From positions 1-12,557 of the forward strand of contig JANNBJ010000029.1 in the NCBI GenBank assembly GCA_031385325.1: 12,557 bases of DNA. The letters are read 5' to 3'. The translations under genes were made by a program, and so were the position numbers. Shown here in pieces: positions 8,817 through 12,557 of this stretch (position 1 is the stretch's first letter; every line of letters begins with the position of its first letter). The notes below the pieces were generated by a model, which was given only the letters and a program-made list of their open reading frames with translations, had not been told where the DNA came from and searched no databases. The stretch is from SYFY01 sp031385325. Its GTDB lineage: Bacteria > Pseudomonadota > Gammaproteobacteria > Pseudomonadales > Azotimanducaceae.

Positions 8817-9362
8817 TCACAGGATCTCATTGGTCACCCGCTGTTCGTCGCGATCGGCAATAGGATTACCGGCAAGGAACAGGCCGCGGCGCACGATCAG
8901 CGCCAGCCCCTGCACGAACACCAGAGCACAGAACAGCCAGAGCAAGGACTTCAGCAGGTACAGCGCTGGCATGCCGTTTGCGGTGGCTGAGGCCTCGCGC
9001 ACGGCCCACGACGACAACACGAATGGAGCCGACGTCACCGCGATGATGGCAAGCCACGGGAACAGGAATACCAGTGTGCCGATGATGTCTACCCAGGCCT
9101 TGCCGCGCTGGTTCATCGTGCCATAGAGAACGTCAACGTTGACGTGCCCGCGGTGCAGAAAGGTATAGCCGGCACCGGCCATGAACACCGTCGCGTGCTG
9201 CCACACGTAGAACTCCTGCATCCACGGATAGCCGATGTCGAAGGCATAACGCAGCACCACCACCGAAAAGCAAGTGAGCACACAGCCTAGTGTCAGCCAC
9301 GCCACGGTGCGACCGATCCAGTCGTTCAGCGAGTCGATTGTCTGCACAAATGCCTGCAGCAT
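8817..9362 (-). CDS. dctQ: TRAP transporter small permease subunit, DctQ family
   Basis: A four-helix inner-membrane protein of 181 residues that pairs with DctM and helps dock the binding protein. The diagnostic stretch is PWMQEFYVWQHATVFMAGAG followed by YTFLHRGHVNVDVLY, which holds the conserved Trp, acidic residue and GHVxVD of the family. Four hydrophobic segments are visible, near residues 20-42, 50-70, 90-113 and 134-157. The frame can be extended two codons to a GTG at 9368. The ATG at 9362 has AAGGA nine bases upstream, whereas the GTG would be only three bases from it, so I prefer the ATG. First gene of the dctQM operon; its promoter must lie in 9363-9700. Confidence 0.92.
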   Translation of the reverse strand: MLQAFVQTIDSLNDWIGRTVAWLTLGCVLTCFSVVVLRYAFDIGYPWMQEFYVWQHATVFMAGAGYTFLHRGHVNVDVLYGTMNQRGKAWVDIIGTLVFLFPWLAIIAVTSAPFVLSSWAVREASATANGMPALYLLKSLLWLFCALVFVQGLALIVRRGLFLAGNPIADRDEQRVTNEIL

Positions 9363-9371
9363 GACCACCCG

Positions 9372-9376
9372 TCCTT
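9372..9376 (-). promoter_or_regulatory. ribosome binding site of dctQ
   Basis: AAGGA on the minus strand, nine bases before the ATG at 9362. It favours that ATG over the GTG at 9368. Confidence 0.6.
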
Positions 9377-9399
9377 CCCCCAGAAATCAATCGGCGATG

Positions 9400-9498
9400 T
9401 TACGGGCAAACGCAAGGCATGGCGACGGGAAGCCAATCTCGCTCGACCCGCTTGACTGGCCGGATCCACCATTTGCCGTGCGAGTACTTCACCATCAT
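9400..9498 (-). CDS. possible short ORF or gene remnant upstream of dctQ
   Basis: A 32-codon minus-strand frame beginning with two ATGs (MMVKYSHGKWWIRPVKRV) and ending VAMPCVCP. The frame is open for ten further codons upstream (FKVKAHTLDQ) before a stop. Its tryptophan/arginine-rich, protein-like composition differs from the shadow frames around it. I do not recognise a family. It could be a small leader peptide of dctQM or the decayed end of an older gene, and it may equally be chance. Confidence 0.15.
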   Translation of the reverse strand: MMVKYSHGKWWIRPVKRVERDWLPVAMPCVCP

Positions 9499-9633
9499 CT
9501 GATCCAGCGTGTGGGCTTTGACCTTGAACTAACCGCCTCATATCCGCGTACTTCCTTAACGCACCAGGATCTGTTCGTCAACATCGGCCTCCCTCAAGTC
9601 AAGGAGGGGGCGTCTATTTCTTCTATCCTCGAG

Positions 9634-9717
9634 CTCGCACTATTCATGAAGGATAGTAGCGAGGGCGTCGAGAGTAGTGAAAACGCTGGGTGGCGCGGAC
9701 CTTCGTGCGCGCTGCCC
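9634..9717 (+). repeat. family B repeat, half copy (B1)
   Basis: GCACTATTCATGAAGG is followed by the core at 9661-9701. That core matches the reverse complement of 12517-12557 at 35 of 41 positions, with identical blocks GAGGGCGTCGAG and CTGGGTGGCGCGGACC. Similarity to copy B2 fades after 9701, so only one arm of the palindrome is present. Read as a truncated copy of a mobile palindromic element. Confidence 0.7.
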
Positions 9718-9822
9718 TACTTCCTGCACCGTGGAAAAAGCCGATGAACATCACTAACCCAGCAATTGCCCGAACACGGCACTGGATAAGCGTGTCCTAC
9801 TCAGCTTCATGAATTTTCCGGA

Positions 9823-9993
9823 CCAGGAGTCTGCGCGGCAGAAGGCGGCGGAGCGAGGCGAGTGTCAATTCGAGGCCGATTTTTCGTTTGTTTGAGACGC
9901 TTAAGTTAAGCGCTACGCAACGAAAACAGACGGAAAATCGGACCATCGTTGCACTGCCACAGCCCATCGATCTTCAGCCGCGCAGACTTCTAG
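9823..9993 (+). repeat. family A long palindromic repeat, copy A1
   Basis: A nested inverted repeat of about 170 bp. Outer arms 9825-9844 and 9972-9991 pair at 18 of 20 positions (GGAGTCTGCGCGGC core). Inner arms 9876-9893 and 9924-9941 pair along 18 positions, two of them G-T wobbles. The apex 9898-9912 is the perfect odd palindrome CGCTTAAGTTAAGCG. The left 74 bases match copy A2 at 69 positions in the same orientation. No protein is encoded. It could be a MITE-like element, a structured RNA, or a cruciform-forming protein-binding site. Confidence 0.85.
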
Positions 9994-10292
9994 CCAAAAT
10001 TCTTGATTGAGGTTGGACTCGCACGGAGTAGCGTGTCGGAGGTCAGATTGCCTCGACACGTCTACCCATATCTTCGGATCGCTTGCGAATGTCCCCCCAG
10101 CGCCTCTGTTGGCGGTCCACTTCACCCCGATTGTCAGCGCGACCCGGTTGCGGGTATGTGCTGCACCGAACACAAGCAGTATCGATCAGAGTGTCATCGT
10201 ACCGACGCTGCAGGTTCATCTCGATAAGGTATCAAGGGACAAGTCTGAAGACTCACCTTTCAGGTTTTCTCTGGTGAGATTGCGAGATTCTT
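9994..10292. other. non-coding stretch with a strong hairpin at 10028-10065
   Basis: Between repeat A1 and the next ORF. It holds a long hairpin: GTAG-CGTGTCG-AGG pairs with CCT-CGACACG-CTAC, with two single-base bulges and an 8-base loop. No T-tract follows. An 86-codon minus-strand frame starting at 10173 runs into repeat A1 and is not convincing. The promoter of the 10293 ORF would lie here, but I see no clear boxes. Confidence 0.45.
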
Positions 10293-10874
10293 ATGGACCA
10301 CAATCAAACGATCCGACCAGCTCTGCGGTGTGCAACAAGTCCGTCAACGGGACGGTTGTACCGTCTCAAAGGCATCTGGGTTCTGATCCTGGCATTGGCA
10401 ACACCACCGAATGCGAATTCCGAGCAAAACGTCATGACCAGTGAAAGAATCGGCTGGGCTTCCGGAAAAGGAGATTTCACGGTCTACAGTACCGCGGCCA
10501 GTCATAAAAATGTCGACGCCGAGAGCTTCAGCATGAGTGACGGTTTCGGTTGGGACCCGAGAAAGCAATCAATTGGCGGAGTGCGACAAAAACTGTCCAT
10601 CTCCGAGACCAAAGGCGACCCACATAAACATGAGTTCTGGAACGGTACGCCGCGAGGTTATGTCGATTCTCGTTTCGGTGATCCTATCGTCTTCCCAATT
10701 GTCGGCGTGGGTCAGGGCAGGAGCCATGGAGGCCGCGCGGACTTCGGGCTGTCCAAGACTTTCCACGTTGGACGTGCCGAGTATCAGTGGTTTTTGAGGA
10801 AATCGCGTACCGCCGACAAGCTCATCGACCATCGTCCAGGTGGTTATATGGTCGGCCTTGGTTACAACTTTTGA
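10293..10874 (+). CDS. hypothetical secreted, possibly outer-membrane beta-barrel protein
   Basis: An unrecognised frame of 193 residues. A hydrophobic segment (GIWVLILALATPPNANSEQ, about 27-45) looks like a signal peptide with cleavage near NAN-S. The mature part, about 150 residues, is rich in Gly, Ser, aromatic and charged residues with alternating patterns. It ends GYMVGLGYNF, and a terminal phenylalanine in a strand is typical of small outer-membrane barrels. From the ATG the signal segment is preceded by 25 polar residues, which is long. A TTG at 10356 would give MYRLKGIWVLILALATPP, a textbook signal peptide. A 6-bp hairpin (GACGGT/ACCGTC) covers that TTG. No neighbour suggests a job. 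It could also be a decaying gene. Confidence 0.5.
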   Translation: MDHNQTIRPALRCATSPSTGRLYRLKGIWVLILALATPPNANSEQNVMTSERIGWASGKGDFTVYSTAASHKNVDAESFSMSDGFGWDPRKQSIGGVRQKLSISETKGDPHKHEFWNGTPRGYVDSRFGDPIVFPIVGVGQGRSHGGRADFGLSKTFHVGRAEYQWFLRKSRTADKLIDHRPGGYMVGLGYNF

Positions 10875-11425
10875 CAAGTTATCCAACGTCAGCATCTGTG
10901 TTCGACGACATCAAAACAGTGAAGACCGATCATTGGCGTGAAAGCGCGCTTAGCACGGACACCTGTTTGGTCAGGCGGAAGCGCCTTTGAGTATCACGTT
11001 GTGCATCACTTTCTGCAGCTGCCGACGATGTCGACTACGTCGTCCTTGACCATGCCATTCGCTACTGATCTCTTCACATTGCAAATGCGCTGTTAGATTC
11101 CTAGCGCGTACTGAAAGGTGCGCAGTCAAACTTCACAGCGCGGCGAGCAACTGAAAGGAGCCCGCGTCGCGTTTTCCTGTAAATAGACAACCGCAGCAGA
11201 ATGTTCATGAATGGTCTGGGCGAGTAGTTTTACCGTGTTGATTTGCGGTCCTACCTCACGCACCGACAGAAAAGCAGCATCTGTATGTTATCGCACAGAA
11301 TGCCGTGGCACGGCGTCCTAGCCTGTCTGTTGGAATGAGCGTGCCGCCCACTGCAGTAAGGGATGGTTGTCCCTTGGCGTGTCGGTGCTCAAGACCGGAA
11401 AATTCATTCAATCGGAGTATGCGTG
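10875..11425. other. gene-poor region between the two accessory ORFs
   Basis: It contains a weak hairpin AGGCG-GAAG-CGCCT (10973-10986) that could end the upstream transcript, two copies of ACTGAAAGG 40 bases apart (11110 and 11150), a TTCATGAA octamer at 11204-11211, and a 6-bp hairpin AAGGGA/TCCCTT (11358-11375) in the leader of the next gene. No credible coding frame. Confidence 0.45.
11414..11417 (+). promoter_or_regulatory. ribosome binding site of the small membrane protein gene
   Basis: GGAG, eight bases before the ATG at 11426. It selects that start over the upstream ATG at 11363, whose extra 21 residues are unlike the rest of the protein. Confidence 0.6.
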
Positions 11426-11644
11426 ATGGATGCAATCAGGATGGCAGCGATGGCATTGATCATCGCCGGTGTGCTGGGCTTGGCCTACGGCGGGTTCAGC
11501 TATACCAAGGAGACTCACGACGTGAAGCTTGGTCCACTCGAACTGTCGGTAAAGGAGAAGGAAGACGTCAACGTGCCGGTCTGGGCGGGTGTGGGCGCGT
11601 TGGTGCTTGGTGGTGTGCTGCTGTTTGGGAACAAGAAGGGATAG
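11426..11644 (+). CDS. small two-helix membrane protein of unknown function (DUF3185-like)
   Basis: A 72-residue protein with a membrane helix at about 4-24, a charged loop (YTKETHDVKLGPLELSVKEK, 26-45) and a second helix at about 51-67, ending GNKKG. The GGFSYT...GPLEL pattern is that of small conserved two-helix proteins; from memory I relate it to DUF3185, without a search to confirm. The ATG at 11426 has a GGAG eight bases upstream. Helix orientation suggests that the loop carrying GPLEL is on one face of the inner membrane and both termini on the other. Function is unknown. A decayed relative follows at 12301-12402, which implies an earlier duplication. A 6-bp hairpin lies in its leader. 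Confidence 0.8.
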   Translation: MDAIRMAAMALIIAGVLGLAYGGFSYTKETHDVKLGPLELSVKEKEDVNVPVWAGVGALVLGGVLLFGNKKG

Positions 11645-12007
11645 GTATTTGATGAACCGGTCTCCGCTGATGGACTGAAAATTTCCGAGCGGCGAAGTGC
11701 AGTGCAGCCCACTTACGTGAGCGAGTTGTTCTGTTCTTCGGTAGGCCCCGCAAACTGCGATGCGGCCGATTTCCGGAACACGCCCCTTCAGGGAACCGAA
11801 GTCGGCATCAGATGTGGCGATGCCACACTCTCTTCCTCGCTGGTATTTGCGTCGTTTTCCATACCTACTGAAGCAACCTGACTGGCGCCCTTCGTCCGGT
11901 TGATCCTGAAGGGAGTGCAGGATTGATTGAGGTAAGGACAAGTGCTCTGGTCATCTTCTGCTTCTCGATCTTGTAACCTCAGACACCATCGGCGGGCTCG
12001 GTGCGGG
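11645..12007. other. non-coding region after the small membrane protein gene
   Basis: About 360 bases with no convincing frame. The long minus-strand frames here overlap the opposite strand of the small gene or of repeat A2. A perfect small hairpin TGTGGC-GAT-GCCACA lies at 11813-11827 without a T-tract. Confidence 0.45.
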
Positions 12008-12175
12008 CCAGGAGTCTGCGCGGCAGAAGGCGGCGACGCGAGACGAGTGTCAATTCGAGGGCGATTTTTCGTTCGTTTGAGGAGCATAGTGGGCGCTATG
12101 TGACGAGAACGAACGGAAAATCGGACCGAAGTGGCGCCGTCGCAGCACGGCGATCTTCTGCCGCGCAGACTCCTA
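12008..12175 (+). repeat. family A long palindromic repeat, copy A2
   Basis: Second copy of the roughly 170-bp nested palindrome, same orientation as A1 and about 2.2 kb away. The outer arms 12010-12029 and 12155-12174 are a perfect 20-bp inverted repeat. The inner arms 12062-12077 and 12108-12123 pair at 15 of 16 positions plus a wobble. The apex pairs CATAG (12085-12089) with CTATG (12096-12100). The apical sequence is unrelated to that of A1, yet both are self-complementary. Confidence 0.87.
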
Positions 12176-12300
12176 CTGAAGAGTGTGTTTGTCAGCGGCA
12201 GCTGAGCAGGCTATGGGTTGCCTTGCCGAGACTCAACGAATTAAGAACCAGCGCGCGATATCACCTGGTCAACGTGAACTACAAGGAGCATCTGCCGAGG

Positions 12301-12402
12301 TTGTTGGCTAGCAGCGGATTCAGTTATAGGAAGGCGCGTCATGCCATAAAGTCAGGTCCACTTGAGTTGGCATTCAATGAAACGGAAAACGCCGACGCTC
12401 CT
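12301..12402 (+). pseudogene. decayed, truncated paralogue of the small membrane protein gene at 11426
   Basis: Translated in the frame starting at 12301 it reads LLASSGFSYRKARHAIKSGP followed by LELAFNETENADAPA. This lines up with GLAYGGFSYTKETHDVKLGP and LELSVKEKEDVNVPV of the intact gene. There is no ATG, the first helix is unrecognisable, and the match stops where the family B repeat begins, so the second helix is lost. The frame happens to stay open into the repeat. Confidence 0.7.
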
Positions 12403-12410
12403 GCCCAGCC

Positions 12411-12557
12411 CGCATTATTCATGAATGACCTGCTGCGGACGCCGATAGCAGCGAAAACACTCGGCGTGCTCCCTCCGCGTGCTCGACGTGCTGTCAAGCA
12501 CGCCTGTGCGCGCTCCGGTCCGCGCCACCCAGTCTTTTCGTTAACCTCGACGCCCTC
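12411..12557. repeat. family B palindromic repeat (B2), runs off the right edge
   Basis: It begins with CGCATTATTCATGAATGA and is a hyphenated palindrome centred at about 12494/12495. The central hairpin is CGTGCT-GTCA-AGCACG (12487-12502). Flanking arms such as GACGCCGATAGCAGCGAAAA (12438-12457) and the complement of CTTTTCGTTAACCTCGACGC (12533-12552) mirror each other imperfectly. The outer right arm, reverse-complemented, matches the half copy at 9661-9701 at 35 of 41 positions. No coding function is seen. Confidence 0.72.

Larger units (their letters stand above)
9363..9822. other. gene-poor region upstream of dctQ
   Basis: It carries the dctQM promoter on the minus strand (no clear boxes seen), a short minus-strand frame at 9400-9498, a C/T-rich to G-rich imperfect hairpin near 9586-9610, and the family B half-repeat listed separately. 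No plus-strand gene is convincing: the 157-codon plus frame here overlaps the dctQ start and the repeat and has no family features. Confidence 0.5.

Noticed and set aside
9586..9622. C/T-rich to G-rich hairpin followed by a T-rich run, as a terminator
   Set aside because: The stem is only about five pairs with a large loop, and there is no upstream plus-strand gene to terminate.
9913..10173. 86-codon minus-strand frame (GTG start)
   Set aside because: Its second half reads through family A copy A1, a non-coding palindrome, so it is probably chance.
11110..11158. ACTGAAAGG twice, 40 bases apart
   Set aside because: A single 9-base direct repeat with little flanking similarity; not enough to call an operator or a repeat family.
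11788..12087. 99-codon minus-strand frame
   Set aside because: It begins inside family A copy A2 and shows low-complexity, non-protein-like composition.
9823..12175. Family A repeats as integron attC sites flanking cassettes
   Set aside because: The palindrome is large enough, but I see no RYYYAAC/GTTRRRY core sites at its ends and no integrase in the window.
1..12557. CRISPR array, tRNA or rRNA genes
   Set aside because: No regularly spaced direct repeats and no tRNA or rRNA signature sequences were seen on either strand.

Overview
The window looks like a piece of a moderately GC-rich proteobacterial chromosome, most likely a marine-type gammaproteobacterium. This is an inference from the gene content (an HAE1-type RND pump with its adaptor, an Alx/TerC membrane protein, a TakP-like TRAP transporter), not from any phylogenetic marker. 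There are no rRNA, tRNA or CRISPR arrays that I can see.

Positions 1-4080 (minus strand) hold an efflux operon: a periplasmic adaptor (membrane fusion protein) overlapping by 4 bases (ATGA) the start of a large RND permease that runs off the left edge. No outer-membrane channel or regulator is visible. Positions 4400-5419 (minus) encode an Alx/TerC-family membrane protein, probably a manganese exporter, with a long untranslated leader. Positions 6080-9362 hold a complete three-part TRAP transporter for 2-oxoacid-like substrates. It has an unusual layout: the Tat-exported binding protein is on the plus strand and convergent with the dctQ-dctM membrane pair on the minus strand.

From about 9.4 kb to the right edge the character changes to gene-poor accessory DNA. 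It holds one orphan secreted/outer-membrane-like ORF (10293-10874), one small two-helix membrane protein gene (11426-11644), a decayed paralogue of that small gene (12301-12402), and two families of palindromic repeats. Family A (9823-9993 and 12008-12175) is a roughly 170-bp nested palindrome. Its two copies share 69 of 74 bases on the left side but differ at the apex in a way that keeps the base pairing. Family B (12411 to the right edge, with a half copy at 9634-9717) is a second hyphenated palindrome associated with a TTCATGAA octamer, and it abuts the decayed paralogue. These repeats are the most unusual content of the window. I read them as non-autonomous mobile or structured-RNA-type elements, and this is inference.
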